In this document: positions 23,163-33,107 of the stretch, piece after piece
Position numbering within the stretch: the stretch's first letter is position 1
Layout of the letters: each line of letters starts with the position of its first letter
Origin: Acetobacteraceae bacterium AT-5844
GTDB taxonomy: Bacteria > Pseudomonadota > Alphaproteobacteria > Acetobacterales > Acetobacteraceae
DNA: 33,207 nucleotides
NCBI GenBank assembly: GCA_000245075.1
Contig: JH599963.1
Span: 98,187 to 131,393, forward strand
Reading direction: 5' to 3'
Made by a program: the position numbers and the translations under genes
Notes under the pieces: generated by a model
The model's input: only the letters and a program-made list of their open reading frames with translations
Told to the model about the DNA's origin: nothing
Databases searched by the model: none

Positions 23163-24248
23163 GTGCCCTATGACCTGAAGCGCCACCCTCGCCCCGAAAC
23201 GCATAGTGCCGAAGCCGCCCGCGTGGGCGAGGAACTGCGCGACTCCCGCCTGGCTCTTGGCGTCAGCCTGGATGAGATGGCGGACGAGCTCCGCATCAAC
23301 CGGCGCTATCTCGCGGCGCTGGAGGAAGGGCGGGTGAGGGACCTGCCCGGCATCGCCTATGCCACCGGCTTCGTGCGCAGCTACGCGCAGGTGCTGGGCC
23401 TGGACGCGCCCGAGATGGTGCGCCGCTTCCGGGAAGGCGCGGGCGTGGCCGCGCCGCCCAAGGATCTCGTGTTTCCCGAGCCGGTGCCGGACCGTGGTGT
23501 TCCCGCCGGGGCCGTGATCATGCTGGGGGCGGTGCTGGCGGTCGCGGGCTATGCCGGCTGGTATTACTGGAGCGGTGCGGCCAACCGGACTTCCGAGGAA
23601 GTGCCGGCGCTGCCGCCGCGCCTGGAACAATCCGCCCGCGAGGCGGGTCAGCCACCACTGCCGGAGCTTCCGCCGCCCGCCACGGCCCCGCAAACTGCGC
23701 CGCAGACGGCGACACCCGGCCCCGCGCCGGTTCTTCCCGGCACGACTCGCCCCGCGCAACCTGGGCCGACGGCCCAGGGGCAGGGCGGTTCTTCCACGCC
23801 CTCACTCCCGCCTGCGACGCCGGGCCAGCCTGTGCCGCCGGGCGGCGTGCAAACCGGTTCTTCCCAGCCCGGTTCTTCCCAGCCTGGTCCGGCCCAGCCG
23901 GCGCCTGCCGCGCCCGCACCGCCGCCTTTGGCGCAGCCGGAGCCGCAGGCGCCCGCCGTTTCGCCCAACCAGATTGTCCTGCGGGCCAAGGATGATTCCT
24001 GGGTGCAGATCCGCGACACCCAGACGGGCCGCAGCGTGCTGAGCCGCATCCTCCAGGCTGGCGACACCTTCGAGGTGCCCGAGGGCGGCAATCTGATCAT
24101 GACCACCGGCAAGGTGGAGGGGCTGACCATCGAGGTCGGCGGCACAGCCTCCGCCGCGACCGAGGGGCTGATCGGCGTCCGCCGGAACATCCTGCTGGAT
24201 GCCGCGCGGCTGCGCGAGGCGCAGGCCGGACAGTTGCCGACCCGCTAA
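23163..24248 (+). CDS. RodZ-like helix-turn-helix membrane protein (DUF4115)
   Basis: This 361-residue protein has the RodZ layout. A cytosolic XRE-type helix-turn-helix (about 20-85) contains [36 protein letters not shown]. One membrane helix follows (about 115-137, [21 protein letters not shown]). A very long Pro/Gly/Gln-rich periplasmic linker runs from about 145 to 260. The C-terminal DUF4115-like domain contains [19 protein letters not shown] and a final [13 protein letters not shown]. RodZ couples MreB to the wall-elongation machinery and shapes rods. The start is a GTG with GAGGT about eight bases before it. The linker DNA has four copies of GGTTCTTCC, two in a 15-bp tandem repeat. It precedes ispG, a conserved order in many proteobacteria. 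Confidence 0.87.
   Translation: MPYDLKRHPRPETHSAEAARVGEELRDSRLALGVSLDEMADELRINRRYLAALEEGRVRDLPGIAYATGFVRSYAQVLGLDAPEMVRRFREGAGVAAPPKDLVFPEPVPDRGVPAGAVIMLGAVLAVAGYAGWYYWSGAANRTSEEVPALPPRLEQSAREAGQPPLPELPPPATAPQTAPQTATPGPAPVLPGTTRPAQPGPTAQGQGGSSTPSLPPATPGQPVPPGGVQTGSSQPGSSQPGPAQPAPAAPAPPPLAQPEPQAPAVSPNQIVLRAKDDSWVQIRDTQTGRSVLSRILQAGDTFEVPEGGNLIMTTGKVEGLTIEVGGTASAATEGLIGVRRNILLDAARLREAQAGQLPTR
23856..23885 (+). repeat. 15-bp tandem duplication in the RodZ-like linker
   Basis: GGTTCTTCCCAGCC plus one base is present twice in tandem (23856-23870, 23871-23885), encoding repeated Gly-Ser-Ser-Gln-Pro. The core GGTTCTTCC also occurs at 23729 and 23787. The repeat keeps the frame, so copy number may vary without breaking the protein. 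Confidence 0.75.
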
Positions 24249-24256
24249 CCGCGGGT
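24240..24256 (+). terminator. Short hairpin spanning the RodZ-like stop codon
   Basis: The arms ACCCGC (24240-24245) and GCGGGT (24251-24256) are perfect 6-bp repeats around the TAA stop, followed by CTTACC. It is too weak to be a confident terminator and may only reduce readthrough into ispG. Confidence 0.3.
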
Positions 24257-24340
24257 CTTACCTACCCGAAAGGTGCCTTGGCCAATGGGCCTGGCGCTGC
24301 CATATCGGCGAAAGATCGCAGCGGGAGGGTTCCGGCCGCC

Positions 24341-25465
24341 ATGTCCTATCGTCCGTATCAGCAGATCCTGCGCCGGAAGTCCCGGCAAATCCGGGTAGGG
24401 AAGGTGCTGGTCGGCGGCGATGCGCCGATCAGCGTCCAGACCATGACCAACACGCCCACCGAGGATGCCGAGGCGACCATCGCCCAGATCCGCCGGGCGG
24501 AAATCGCGGGCGTGGACATTGTCCGTGTCTCCTGCCCCACGCCGGAATCGACGGCGGCGCTGAAGGAGATCGTGCACGAGGTAAACGTGCCGGTCGTGGC
24601 CGACATCCACTTCCATTACAAGCGCGCCATCGAGGCCGCGGAGGCCGGTGCGGCCTGCCTGCGGATCAACCCGGGCAATATCGGCAGCAAGGACCGCGTG
24701 AAGGAGGTCGTGAAGGCCGCGCGGGACCATGGCTGCTCCATCCGCATCGGCGTCAATGCCGGCAGCCTGGAGAAGCACCTGCTGGAGAAATATGGCGAGC
24801 CGAACCCGGAGGCGCTGGTGGAAAGCGCCCTGTGGCACGCCGCCCACCTCCAGGAGCTGGATTTCCACGAGTTCAAGATCAGCGTGAAGGCGTCCGACGT
24901 CTTCCTGGCCGTGGCCGCCTACCAGCAGCTGGCCGAGGCCTGCGACCATCCGCTGCATATCGGCATCACCGAGGCGGGCGGCAAGCGCACGGGCACGGTG
25001 AAGTCGGCCATCGGCCTGGGCAATCTGCTCTGGTACGGCATTGGCGACACGATGCGCGTCTCCCTCTCCGCCGAGCCGGAGGAAGAGGTGCATGTCGGTT
25101 GGGACATCCTGAAGTCTCTCGGCATCCGGCATCGGGGCGTGAAGATCATCTCCTGCCCCTCCTGCGCGCGGCAGGGCTTCAACGTCATCAAGACGGTGGA
25201 GACGCTGGAGGAGCGGCTGGCGCATATCGAGACGCCGCTGACCCTTTCCATCATCGGCTGCGTCGTGAACGGGCCGGGCGAGGCGCTGATGACGGATATC
25301 GGCGTCACGGGTGGTGGCGCCGGGCGCCACATGGTCTATCACGCCGGCAAGACCGACCACACCGTCGATGATGGCGCGATGGTCGATCACATCGTGGAAC
25401 TGGTTGAGAAGAAGGCCGTCGAGATCGCGGCGGCCGCTGAACTTGCCAAACAGGCGGCGGAGTAA
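24341..25465 (+). CDS. ispG: 4-hydroxy-3-methylbut-2-en-1-yl diphosphate synthase
   Basis: This 374-residue Fe-S enzyme makes HMBPP from MEcPP in the MEP route to isoprenoids. A TIM-barrel domain begins [28 protein letters not shown] (about 11-38). The 4Fe-4S ligands are C272, C275 (SCPSC) and C307 (GCVVNGPGE), with the conserved E314. The ATG at 24341 fits the family start. Its GGGAGG ribosome site is rather far (12 bases); a TTG at 24278 with AAGGT before it is less likely. Isoprenoid precursors feed the quinones made with UbiG. hisS follows after six bases. Confidence 0.95.
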   Translation: MSYRPYQQILRRKSRQIRVGKVLVGGDAPISVQTMTNTPTEDAEATIAQIRRAEIAGVDIVRVSCPTPESTAALKEIVHEVNVPVVADIHFHYKRAIEAAEAGAACLRINPGNIGSKDRVKEVVKAARDHGCSIRIGVNAGSLEKHLLEKYGEPNPEALVESALWHAAHLQELDFHEFKISVKASDVFLAVAAYQQLAEACDHPLHIGITEAGGKRTGTVKSAIGLGNLLWYGIGDTMRVSLSAEPEEEVHVGWDILKSLGIRHRGVKIISCPSCARQGFNVIKTVETLEERLAHIETPLTLSIIGCVVNGPGEALMTDIGVTGGGAGRHMVYHAGKTDHTVDDGAMVDHIVELVEKKAVEIAAAAELAKQAAE

Positions 25466-25471
25466 GAACGA

Positions 25472-26791
25472 GTGAGCGGAATGCAGCCGGTACGCGGCAC
25501 CCGAGACCTTATCGGCGAGACCTTCCGCCGCCACCACCAGGTGGTCGAGACTGCCCGCCACGTTTCCAATCTCTACGGGCTGGAAGAGTGGGCGACCCCC
25601 ATCTTCGAGAGCACCAGCGTGTTCGCGCGCTCGCTCGGCGAGACGTCGGACGTCGTCTCCAAGGAGATGTACACCTTCGAGGACCGGGGCGGTGACAGCC
25701 TGACCCTGCGGCCGGAGGGCACGGCGGGCGTCTGCCGCGCACTGGTCTCCAACGGCCTGACCCAGGGCGGGCTGCCGCGCAAGGTGTTCTATGCCGGCCC
25801 GATGTTCCGCTACGAGCGGCCGCAGAAGGGCCGCTTCCGCCAGTTCCACCAGATCGGCGCCGAGATCCTGGGCGCGGCCGAGCCTCTGGCCGATGCCGAG
25901 GTGATCGCCATGGGTTGGCAGATCATCCAGCAGCTTGGCATCGATGACGGCGTGGTGCTGGAAATCAACACGCTGGGCGATACGCCCTCCCGTGACGCCT
26001 ATCGCGCCGCGCTGGTGGCGTATTTCCGCAGCCATGCCGAGCAGCTCTCCGCCGACAGCCAGGCGCGCCTCGAAAAGAACCCGATGCGCATCCTGGACAG
26101 CAAGGATGAGGGGGACAAGAAACTGGTGGCGGCCGCGCCGACCATCGACGAGCACCTGACGCCGGAAGCCAAGTCCTTCTTCGATAAGGTTCTGTCCTAT
26201 CTCGACATGTTCGGCGTGCCGTATCGCCGCAACCCACGCATCGTGCGTGGGCTGGACTATTACAGCCACACCGCCTTCGAATTTGTCACCGACCGCCTGG
26301 GCGCCCAGGGCACGGTAATGGGTGGCGGCCGCTATGAAGGTCTGGTGAGCGAGATGGGCGGTCCCGCGACCCCCTCCGTCGGCTGGGCCGCCGGCATTGA
26401 GCGCCTGGCCGAACTGCTGGCGGAGACGCCGGAGGCTTCCCGCCCCGTGGCCGTCATTCCTGTGGCGGAGGCGCAGGAGGCCGCCGCGCTGGAGCTGACG
26501 CAGATGCTCCGCCAGGGCGGCATCCCTTGCGAGATCGCCTATAAGGGCAATCTGAAGAAGCGGATGGAGCGGGCGAACAAGATCCACGCCAAGGCCGCCA
26601 TCATCATCGGTGAGAGCGAAGTGGCGGAGGGCGTCTTTGTCGTCCGCAACCTGTCCGATGGCACGCAGGAGCGTGTGGGCACGCCGGGCCTGTTGCCTGC
26701 CCTGGCCGCCGCCGGCGTCGAGGACGCGATGCTGGAGCAGATGATGGGCAGCCTCGAGGCCAGCTTCGAGGACGACGACGAGACGGCATGA
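25472..26791 (+). CDS. hisS: Histidine-tRNA ligase
   Basis: This 439-residue class II aminoacyl-tRNA synthetase has motif 1-like [12 protein letters not shown] at the N-terminus and motif 2 [22 protein letters not shown] (about 110-131). The histidine-specific [13 protein letters not shown] and motif 3 GGGRYEGL are present, followed by a C-terminal anticodon-binding domain with [22 protein letters not shown]. It charges tRNA-His. The GTG at 25472 has GGAG nine bases before it. The ATG at 25481 would remove three residues and is a fair alternative. The stop region overlaps prfA by four bases (ATGA). Confidence 0.96.
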   Translation: MSGMQPVRGTRDLIGETFRRHHQVVETARHVSNLYGLEEWATPIFESTSVFARSLGETSDVVSKEMYTFEDRGGDSLTLRPEGTAGVCRALVSNGLTQGGLPRKVFYAGPMFRYERPQKGRFRQFHQIGAEILGAAEPLADAEVIAMGWQIIQQLGIDDGVVLEINTLGDTPSRDAYRAALVAYFRSHAEQLSADSQARLEKNPMRILDSKDEGDKKLVAAAPTIDEHLTPEAKSFFDKVLSYLDMFGVPYRRNPRIVRGLDYYSHTAFEFVTDRLGAQGTVMGGGRYEGLVSEMGGPATPSVGWAAGIERLAELLAETPEASRPVAVIPVAEAQEAAALELTQMLRQGGIPCEIAYKGNLKKRMERANKIHAKAAIIIGESEVAEGVFVVRNLSDGTQERVGTPGLLPALAAAGVEDAMLEQMMGSLEASFEDDDETA

Positions 26792-27843
26792 GTCTGTCCG
26801 AAAAACTGGATCGGCTGCTCTATCGCGCCGATGAGCTTCGCGCCCTGCTGGAGACGGCGGATGGCGCGAAGGTCGGCGCGATCGCGCGTGAGCTCTCCGA
26901 GCTCGACCCGCTGGTGGAGAAGGTGGGCGAGCTTCGCGCCGCCGAGCGCGCGCGCGACGAGGCCGAGGCTCTGATGGCTGACCCCGAGATGCGGGAACTG
27001 GCCGAGAGTGAGTTCTATGCCCAGCGGGACGCCGTGCCGGTGCTGGAGCGTGAGCTGCGCCTGATGCTGCTGCCGAAGGATGCGGCGGATGAGGGCAACG
27101 CCATCCTCGAAATCCGCCCGGCTGCCGGTGGAGACGAGGCGGGGCTATTCGCCGGCGAATTGTTCGGCGCCTACCAGCGTTATGCCGCCACGCGCGGCTG
27201 GCGCTTCGAGGTGTTGGACTATGACGAGAGCGAGGTTGGCGGCATCAAGGGCGCGACCGCCGAGGTGCAGGGCAGGGGCGTCTTCGCCCGCCTGAAGTTC
27301 GAGAGTGGCGTGCACCGCGTGCAGCGTGTGCCCGCCACGGAGACCCAGGGCCGCATCCATACCTCCACCGTGACCGTGGCCGTGTTGCCGGAGGCGGAGG
27401 AAGTGGATGTGCAGATCAACGAGAGCGATCTGCGTATCGACACCTACCGGGCCTCCGGCGCCGGTGGTCAGCATGTGAACAAGACGGACAGCGCCGTCCG
27501 TATCACCCACATCCCGAGCGGGGTGGTGGTGGCGATGCAGGAGGAGCGCAGCCAGCACAAGAACCGCGCCAAGGCGATGAAGGTGCTGCGCGCCCGGCTC
27601 TACGACGCCCAGCGCCTGGCGGCTGACACGGCCCGGGCGGGGGACCGCAAGGCTCAGGTCGGCACCGGGGACCGCAGCGAGCGCATCCGCACCTACAACT
27701 TCCCGCAGGGACGGGTGACGGATCATCGCATCGGCCTGACGCTGCACAAGATCGACCGCGTCATGCAGGGCGAGTTCGACGAGATCATCGATGCGCTGAC
27801 CGCCGAGGACGAAGCCGCCCGGCTGGCAGCGGCCGATGTCTGA
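26788..27843 (+). CDS. prfA: Peptide chain release factor 1
   Basis: This 351-residue factor reads UAA and UAG stop codons. It has an N-terminal helical domain and the codon-recognition tripeptide PAT in [15 protein letters not shown]. The catalytic GGQ is at 226-228 in [15 protein letters not shown], and the conserved [12 protein letters not shown]-like segment ([12 protein letters not shown]) is also present. GGQ is the site methylated by PrmC, which is encoded directly downstream with an eight-base overlap. Coupling to hisS is by an ATGA overlap. All key residues are intact. Confidence 0.97.
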   Translation: MSLSEKLDRLLYRADELRALLETADGAKVGAIARELSELDPLVEKVGELRAAERARDEAEALMADPEMRELAESEFYAQRDAVPVLERELRLMLLPKDAADEGNAILEIRPAAGGDEAGLFAGELFGAYQRYAATRGWRFEVLDYDESEVGGIKGATAEVQGRGVFARLKFESGVHRVQRVPATETQGRIHTSTVTVAVLPEAEEVDVQINESDLRIDTYRASGAGGQHVNKTDSAVRITHIPSGVVVAMQEERSQHKNRAKAMKVLRARLYDAQRLAADTARAGDRKAQVGTGDRSERIRTYNFPQGRVTDHRIGLTLHKIDRVMQGEFDEIIDALTAEDEAARLAAADV

Positions 27844-28693
27844 CTGCCCCGACCCGAAAGGGAGCGTCGGCGCCTTCTTGTGCCGCGCAGGGCAGCATCT
27901 GCGCGCCGCCGCCATCGAGAACCCACGGCTGGAGGCGCGGCTGCTGCTCTCGACCGCCATGGAGGTGGACAGCACGGCGCTGTTGCGGGACCCGCGCGCG
28001 CCCGTGCCGGAACAGGCCGCCAGCCGCTTCGCCGCCATGCTCAACCGGCGGCTGGCGCATGAGCCGATGGCCTTCGTCCTGGGTCATCAGGGCTTCTGGA
28101 CACTGGACCTATTGGTCTCCCCCGCCACGCTGATCCCGCGCGCGGATTCGGAGGCCATTGTGGAGGCGGCGCTTCAGGGGCCCACGCCCTCGCGCGTGCT
28201 TGATCTCGGCACGGGCACGGGGTGCCTGTTGCTGGCCGTGCTCTCCGAGCATTCGGGGGCCTTTGGAGTCGGGGTGGACCTTTCGCCGGAGGCGGCGGCG
28301 CTGGCGGCGGAGAATGCGCGCCGGAATGGATTGGCGGCGCGGGCGGTCTTCCTGGCCGGTAGCTGGGCCGAGTCTCTGGCCGGCAGTTTCGATCTGGTGC
28401 TGTCCAACCCGCCCTATATCGAGAGCGCAGCCATTCCTGGCCTGATGCCCGAGGTGGCGGTTCACGAGCCGGCCCGGGCGCTGGATGGCGGCGCCGACGG
28501 GCTGGACGCCTATCGGCTGATAACCGCTGATCTGCCGCGCCTTCTGGCGCCTTCCGGCCGTGCGGTGCTGGAGCTGGGGCAGGGTCAGGTGCCCGCCGTG
28601 GCGGAGCTGGCGCGGTCGGCCGGGCTGGCCGTTTTGGGCACCCATGCGGATCTTGGAGGGGTGGAACGCGCGCTGATCCTGCAACGGCGGTGA
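27836..28693 (+). CDS. prmC: Release factor glutamine N5-methyltransferase
   Basis: This 285-residue SAM-dependent methyltransferase modifies the GGQ glutamine of release factors. The N-terminal helical domain (1-85) includes [10 protein letters not shown]-like [12 protein letters not shown]. Motif I is [15 protein letters not shown] (about 120-134), and the substrate-glutamine motif NPPY is at 191-194. [17 protein letters not shown] and the final LGQGQ are typical. The ATG lies eight bases inside the prfA end (GATGTCTGA), so enzyme and substrate are made in coupled fashion. A candidate promoter for the next gene starts ten bases after its stop. Confidence 0.95.
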   Translation: MSDCPDPKGSVGAFLCRAGQHLRAAAIENPRLEARLLLSTAMEVDSTALLRDPRAPVPEQAASRFAAMLNRRLAHEPMAFVLGHQGFWTLDLLVSPATLIPRADSEAIVEAALQGPTPSRVLDLGTGTGCLLLAVLSEHSGAFGVGVDLSPEAAALAAENARRNGLAARAVFLAGSWAESLAGSFDLVLSNPPYIESAAIPGLMPEVAVHEPARALDGGADGLDAYRLITADLPRLLAPSGRAVLELGQGQVPAVAELARSAGLAVLGTHADLGGVERALILQRR

Positions 28694-28702
28694 AAAAACC
28701 GT

Positions 28703-28731
28703 TTGGCGAGGACGTAAGGCGCGGTTAGGGT
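28703..28731 (+). promoter_or_regulatory. Candidate sigma-70 promoter of the DUF4167 gene
   Basis: TTGGCG (28703-28708) and TAGGGT (28726-28731) are spaced by 17 bp. TAGGGT keeps the three most conserved -10 positions. It would give a leader of about 180 bases, longer than usual in this window, within the 225-bp prmC-DUF4167 gap. I see no open frame or clear riboswitch in that leader. Confidence 0.45.
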
Positions 28732-28918
28732 GCGAAGCAGCGGCAGGCTACGCGGCAGCGGGCCTGGAAGCCGCCGGGGAAGTCAGCGGGGCAATTTGGT
28801 TCCTGGCGCCCGGCACCGCAGCGACATAACCACCATCCGCGACAAAACCGGCTGGCCGGGGGCATCCCGCCTTCGCTGTGCCGGGTAACGCGAGCATGAG
28901 ACGGCGAACGCAATACCG

Positions 28919-29389
28919 ATGAACATGAAACGCATGCGCGGCCGCGGCGGCCACCGTCAGGGCGGCGGCGGCGGGGGCGGAGGCGGCGGGCAGTTCCGCC
29001 AGAGCAACCCCAACCACCAGCCGATGAACCGCAACCATGTGTTCGACTCCAACGGGCCGGACATGCGGCTGCGGGGTACGGCCCAGCAGTTATTCGAGAA
29101 GTATTTGCAGCTGGGCCGTGACGCCACGGGCTCCGGTGACCGCGTGATGGCTGAAAGCTACTTTCAGCACGCTGAGCATTACTTCCGTATTCTGAACGCG
29201 ATGGCCCAGGCCGCGCAGCAGAGCCAGGCGCAGCAGCAGGCGCGCCGCCAGCAGAACCAGGAAGCTGGTGAGCAGGCCGAGGGCGCCGAAGGCGAGGCTC
29301 AGCCCGCCGGTGGCGCTGAGGTTGTCACGCAGCAGACCAACTATCAGCAGGACGCTTCCGAGGATCAGCCTCAGGCGGCGGTCCAGTAA
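28919..29389 (+). CDS. DUF4167 domain-containing protein
   Basis: This 156-residue protein has the DUF4167 core VFDSNGPDMRLRGTAQQLFEKYLQLGRDA followed by SGDRVMAESYFQHAEHYFRILNAM (about 41-98). The N-terminus is Arg/Gly-rich (KRMRGRGGHRQ) with a run of ten glycines, and the C-terminal tail is rich in Gln, Ala and Glu and probably disordered. The basic Gly-rich head suggests nucleic-acid binding, as inference; the family, restricted largely to alphaproteobacteria, has no settled role. The ATG at 28919 is taken, with ATGs at 28925 and 28934 as alternatives; no strong ribosome site is seen. Position after prmC matches related genomes. Confidence 0.87.
   Translation: MNMKRMRGRGGHRQGGGGGGGGGGQFRQSNPNHQPMNRNHVFDSNGPDMRLRGTAQQLFEKYLQLGRDATGSGDRVMAESYFQHAEHYFRILNAMAQAAQQSQAQQQARRQQNQEAGEQAEGAEGEAQPAGGAEVVTQQTNYQQDASEDQPQAAVQ
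28961..28991 (+). repeat. GGC-type low-complexity tract (poly-glycine)
   Basis: About ten consecutive glycine codons, mostly GGC with a few GGG/GGA, lie in the DUF4167 N-terminal region. Slippage in units of three would change glycine number without a frameshift. Confidence 0.8.
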
Positions 29390-29430
29390 AGGACGCGCCT
29401 GGCCTGGTCTCGGGCCTTGCGGCGATGAAG

Positions 29431-29454
29431 CGGGGTGGGCCTTGGCCCGCCCCG
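29431..29454. terminator. Hairpin between the convergent DUF4167 and MOSC genes
   Basis: CGGGGTGGGCC (29431-29441) pairs with GGCCCGCCCCG (29444-29454) over 11 bp with one T-G wobble, followed by TTCGCGTTT on the plus strand. Its place between two converging genes, 42 bp after one and 9 bp after the other, suggests a shared terminator. Confidence 0.55.
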
Positions 29455-29462
29455 TTCGCGTT

Positions 29463-30218
29463 TCAGGGCAACTCTTCCAGGGAATCTCCCAGGGCGACGC
29501 GGCCTCTTTCCACCACTACCGCGTGAACGCCCATATCCATGTGGCCAAAATGCTCACGCAGCAGCTTGGGTACCGCCGCGTCCCGCTCGCCGGTGAGTGG
29601 GTTCACCTGGGTCGCCGGGCACCGCATCGTGCGCTTCTCGATGAGCAGCCGGGCACCGCCGAGCAGCACCTCCTTGCCCACCCAGTCGAACTCCGCCCAG
29701 GCCGGCAGGCCCGAGAAATAGATATTGGCGCGGAAACGCAGGGGGTCGAGCTTCAGTCCGGTCGCCTTCTCGAGCGCCGCGATGCTGGCCAGGTTGATGA
29801 GCGTCACGCCCTTCTTGCGGTCGTCGGCGAAGGCATGGCCGGGGGCGGTCACGAAGCGGGGCGTGCCTCGGGCTTCCTTTCCCAGATAGGCGGTGAGGGC
29901 GGCCGCAATGGCGTTGCGGCCCTCCGGGGTCGAGGTGTCGGCGCCCATCGGCGCTTCGCCGGGGATACGCAGCAGCAACTGGCCGCTGCGTCCGTCATAG
30001 GCGGCGGAGACCAGGGCCAGCCGCTCATTCACCATGAGGCAGGCGAAGTGGCGCTTGGGCAGGAAGGCAGGGGCGGCTTCGTCGAAGGGCGCATCGCCCT
30101 GGGCGAGGGCGAAGCGGCGATCATGGATGATGCACTCGCCTTCCTCCAGCTCAACCACCTCCATGGCTTCCGCCGTCAGCCCCTTTACGGGATAGCGGTA
30201 CAGTGTCTCGACGCGCAT
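29463..30218 (-). CDS. MOSC domain-containing protein
   Basis: This 251-residue protein begins with the MOSC N-terminal barrel ([15 protein letters not shown], about 3-17; HDRRFAL, about 32-38). It ends with the MOSC domain proper, with [19 protein letters not shown] and the conserved cysteine in [15 protein letters not shown] proteins are related to the C-terminal domain of eukaryotic molybdenum-cofactor sulfurase and the amidoxime reducer mARC. A sulfur-carrying or Mo-cofactor role is family knowledge, not shown here. The ATG at 30218 has AGGAG just upstream. It is divergent from clpB across a 149-bp region. Confidence 0.87.
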   Translation of the reverse strand: MRVETLYRYPVKGLTAEAMEVVELEEGECIIHDRRFALAQGDAPFDEAAPAFLPKRHFACLMVNERLALVSAAYDGRSGQLLLRIPGEAPMGADTSTPEGRNAIAAALTAYLGKEARGTPRFVTAPGHAFADDRKKGVTLINLASIAALEKATGLKLDPLRFRANIYFSGLPAWAEFDWVGKEVLLGGARLLIEKRTMRCPATQVNPLTGERDAAVPKLLREHFGHMDMGVHAVVVERGRVALGDSLEELP

Positions 30219-30258
30219 GGCGCTCCTGCCTTCCTGTCACTTTTTGCTCAAGCGGGGC

Positions 30259-30282
30259 CTTGAAGGGGCCGTCCCCCTTCTA
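30259..30282 (+). promoter_or_regulatory. Possible heat-shock promoter elements and hairpin upstream of clpB
   Basis: CTTGAA (30259-30264) matches an RpoH -35 box, and CCCCTTCTA (30274-30282) matches the RpoH -10 consensus at eight of nine positions. The spacer is only nine bases instead of the usual 13-14. The same stretch folds as GAAGGGG/CCCCTTC (30262-30280). The clpB start is about 85 bases further on. Heat-shock control is expected for clpB, but this exact assignment is weak. Confidence 0.3.
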
Positions 30283-30367
30283 CCACATCGGGGACGACAA
30301 CGGTGCTGGGTGTCGCCTGTTCAGGGGCATCTGGCGCCGGTCCGCTCGACAAGGAGGGGCCAGATTT

Positions 30368-32956
30368 ATGGACATCGAGAAATTCACCGAACGCGCCCGG
30401 GGCTTCCTGCAGGCTGCGCAGACCATCGCCATTCGCGAATACCATCAGCGTGTGACGCCCGAGCATCTGCTCAAGGCGTTGCTGGACGATGAGCAGGGCG
30501 CTGCCGCCGGGCTGATCCGCGCCGCCGGCGCCGATCCGAACCCCGTGAAGGCGGCGGTGGATGCTGAAGTAGCGAAGCTGCCCAAGGTGCAGGGCGCGGG
30601 TGCGGGCCAGCCGCAATTCGTGCCCGAGATCGTGCGTGTTCTGGATGCCGCGCAGCAGCAGGCGACCAAGGCCGGCGACAGTTTTGTGGCGCAGGACCGC
30701 CTGCTGGTGGCGCTGGCCGCCAGCGACACGCCGGCCGGCCGCGCGCTGGTGGCCGCGGGTGCCACGGCCCAGAAGCTGGAGGGCGCGGTAGAAGCCGTGC
30801 GCAAGGGCCGCAAGGTGGACAGCGCGAATGCCGAGCAGCAGTTCGATGCGCTGAAGAAATATGCGCGGGACCTGACGGCCGCCGCCCGCGACGGCAAGCT
30901 GGACCCGGTGATCGGCCGCGACGAGGAGATCCGCCGCGCCATCCAGGTGCTGGCACGCCGGACCAAGAACAACCCGGTGCTGATCGGCGAGCCCGGCGTC
31001 GGCAAGACAGCCATCGTCGAGGGGCTGGCGCTGCGTATCGTGAACGGAGACGTGCCGGAGGCGCTGCGCAACAAGCGCGTGCTGGCGCTCGATCTCGGCG
31101 CGATGGTGGCCGGTGCCAAGTATCGCGGCGAGTTCGAGGAGCGCCTGAAGGGTGTGCTCACCGAGATCGAGACAGCGGCCGGGGAGATCATCCTCTTCAT
31201 CGACGAGATGCACACGCTGATCGGTGCAGGCAAGGCGGATGGGGCGATGGACGCTTCCAACCTGCTGAAGCCGGCCCTGGCGCGTGGCGAGCTGCACTGC
31301 ATCGGCGCCACCACGCTGGACGAGTACCGCAAGCATGTGGAGAAGGACGCGGCCCTGGCCCGTCGCTTCCAGCCCGTGTTCGTGGGCGAGCCGAGCGTGG
31401 AGGACACCATCTCCATCCTGCGCGGCATCAAGGAGAAGTACGAGCTGCACCATGGCGTCCGCATCGCGGACAGTGCCCTGGTGGCCGCTGCGACCCTCTC
31501 CAACCGCTACATCACCGACCGCTTCCTGCCGGACAAAGCCATCGACCTGATGGACGAGGCCGCCAGCCGCCTGCGCATGCAGGTGGACAGCAAGCCGGAG
31601 GAGTTGGACGAAGTGGACCGCCGCCTGCTCATGCTCAAGATCGAGCGTGAGGCGCTGAAGAAGGAGACGGATGCCGCGAGCCGCGACCGGCTGGAGAAGC
31701 TGGAGCGGGAAGTGGCCGAGCTGGAGGAGAAATCCGACGCTCTCTCTGCCTCCTGGCAGGCGGAGAAGGGCAAGCTGGCCGACTCCCAGAAGGCGAAGGA
31801 AGAGCTGGACCGCGCGCGGACCGAGGTCGAGGTCGCTCAGCGTAAGGGCGACTATGCCCGGGCCGGTGAGCTTCTCTATGGCCGCATCCCCGAGCTGGAG
31901 CGCCAGATTGCCGCCGCGGGCGGTGATGGCGGGCGCCTGGTGAATGAGGCGGTAACCGAGGAGAGCATCGCCGCGGTGGTAAGCCGCTGGACCGGCGTGC
32001 CGGTCGAGAAAATGCTGGAGGGCGAGCGCGCCAAGCTGCTGCGGATGGAGGACCAGCTGCGTCAGCGGGTGGTTGGCCAGGAAGAGGCGCTGGAAGCGGT
32101 CTCCAAGGCGGTGCGGCGTGCCCGTGCCGGCCTGCAGGACCCGAACCGGCCGATCGGCAGTTTCCTGTTCCTTGGCCCGACGGGTGTCGGTAAGACGGAG
32201 CTGACCAAGGCCATCGCCGCCTTCCTCTTCGATGACGAGCGGGCGCTGCTGCGTATCGACATGTCCGAGTACATGGAGAAGCACGCGGTGAGCCGCCTGA
32301 TTGGCGCCCCTCCGGGCTATGTCGGCTATGAGGAGGGTGGCGCGCTGACCGAGGCCGTGCGTCGCCGGCCCTATCAGGTGATCCTGTTCGACGAGGTGGA
32401 GAAGGCGCATGAGGACGTCTTCAACATCCTGCTGCAGGTGCTGGACGATGGCCGGCTGACGGACGGGCAGGGGCGGACGGTCGACTTCCGCAACACGTTG
32501 ATCGTGCTGACCAGCAACCTGGGTTCCGAGATCCTGGCCGCCCAGCCGGACGGCGAGGACGTGGACCTGGTGCGTGGCCAGGTGATGAATGTGGTGCGCG
32601 GCCGCTTCCGGCCAGAGTTCCTGAACCGGCTGGATGAGATCGTGCTGTTCCGGCGCCTGGCACGGAAGGATATGGGCTCGATCGTGGAGATCCAGCTCAG
32701 CCGGCTGCGCAAGCTGCTGGAGGACCGCAAGATCACCCTCGAGCTGGACGATTCCGCCCGGGATTGGCTGGCTGAGGCGGGGTATGACCCGATCTATGGC
32801 GCACGTCCGCTGAAGCGGGTGATCCAGCGCAGCCTGCAGGACCGGCTGGCCGGGATGTTGCTGGAAGGCGCGGTGCAGGATGGCAGCGCGCTGCGCGTGA
32901 CGGCCGGTGTGGACGGGTTGGAAATCCGCCTCGCTGGGCTGGCCCAGGCGGCCTGA
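30368..32956 (+). CDS. clpB: ATP-dependent chaperone ClpB
   Basis: This 862-residue AAA+ disaggregase rescues aggregated proteins together with DnaK. The N-domain (1-145) begins [21 protein letters not shown]1 has Walker A GEPGVGKT (207-214) and Walker B with D279-E280. The coiled-coil middle domain (about 400-530) is charged and heptad-like, and distinguishes ClpB from ClpA. NBD2 has Walker A GPTGVGKT (603-610) and the pore loop [13 protein letters not shown]. The length matches E. coli ClpB (857). The ATG at 30368 has AGGAGG ten bases upstream; the open frame further upstream is not coding. All ATPase motifs are intact. Confidence 0.97.
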   Translation: MDIEKFTERARGFLQAAQTIAIREYHQRVTPEHLLKALLDDEQGAAAGLIRAAGADPNPVKAAVDAEVAKLPKVQGAGAGQPQFVPEIVRVLDAAQQQATKAGDSFVAQDRLLVALAASDTPAGRALVAAGATAQKLEGAVEAVRKGRKVDSANAEQQFDALKKYARDLTAAARDGKLDPVIGRDEEIRRAIQVLARRTKNNPVLIGEPGVGKTAIVEGLALRIVNGDVPEALRNKRVLALDLGAMVAGAKYRGEFEERLKGVLTEIETAAGEIILFIDEMHTLIGAGKADGAMDASNLLKPALARGELHCIGATTLDEYRKHVEKDAALARRFQPVFVGEPSVEDTISILRGIKEKYELHHGVRIADSALVAAATLSNRYITDRFLPDKAIDLMDEAASRLRMQVDSKPEELDEVDRRLLMLKIEREALKKETDAASRDRLEKLEREVAELEEKSDALSASWQAEKGKLADSQKAKEELDRARTEVEVAQRKGDYARAGELLYGRIPELERQIAAAGGDGGRLVNEAVTEESIAAVVSRWTGVPVEKMLEGERAKLLRMEDQLRQRVVGQEEALEAVSKAVRRARAGLQDPNRPIGSFLFLGPTGVGKTELTKAIAAFLFDDERALLRIDMSEYMEKHAVSRLIGAPPGYVGYEEGGALTEAVRRRPYQVILFDEVEKAHEDVFNILLQVLDDGRLTDGQGRTVDFRNTLIVLTSNLGSEILAAQPDGEDVDLVRGQVMNVVRGRFRPEFLNRLDEIVLFRRLARKDMGSIVEIQLSRLRKLLEDRKITLELDDSARDWLAEAGYDPIYGARPLKRVIQRSLQDRLAGMLLEGAVQDGSALRVTAGVDGLEIRLAGLAQAA

Positions 32957-32981
32957 CCGGGCGATCCGATCAAACCTGCCG

Positions 32982-32999
32982 AGGGGTTGAATTACCCCT
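32982..32999 (+). terminator. Short hairpin after clpB
   Basis: The arms AGGGGT (32982-32987) and ACCCCT (32994-32999) form a perfect 6-bp stem with a 6-base loop, followed by TTT, 25 bases after the clpB stop. It abuts the TTGACA of the next promoter. It may end clpB transcription, though the stem is short. Confidence 0.4.
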
Positions 33000-33028
33000 T
33001 TGACAGGAGGCGGGGAGAGGATTAGAAG
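33000..33028 (+). promoter_or_regulatory. Strong sigma-70-type promoter P1 (rRNA-operon-like)
   Basis: A perfect TTGACA (33000-33005) is followed by TTAGAA (33022-33027, 16-bp spacer) or TAGAAG (33023-33028, 17-bp). The TTGACA...TTAGAAGCCGC layout resembles rRNA-operon promoters of Rhodospirillales as I remember them. No protein-coding start follows within the window, which supports a stable-RNA transcript. Confidence 0.65.
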
Positions 33029-33048
33029 CCGCTCCCTGCCCACGACGG

Positions 33049-33064
33049 AGTCACGGAAGTGACT
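33049..33064 (+). repeat. GNRA-capped hairpin in the leader
   Basis: AGTCAC (33049-33054) and GTGACT (33059-33064) form a perfect 6-bp stem closed by GGAA, a GNRA-type tetraloop. It lies about 20-40 bases downstream of the P1 -10 element, so it would be near the 5' end of that transcript. Confidence 0.55.
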
Positions 33065-33107
33065 TCAAAGCAGGCAGATCGCTGTGAAAGAGTTTCGCTG
33101 CGAGGGG

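Noticed and set aside
24245-26587. A 780-codon minus-strand frame opposite ispG and hisS
   Set aside because: It covers two conserved genes and has no recognisable motif.
30248-33043. A 931-codon open frame on the minus strand covering all of clpB
   Set aside because: It is the antisense shadow of a conserved, intact clpB. Such long frames are expected at this GC content, and its composition (rich in His, Gln, Arg, Leu) is not that of a known protein.
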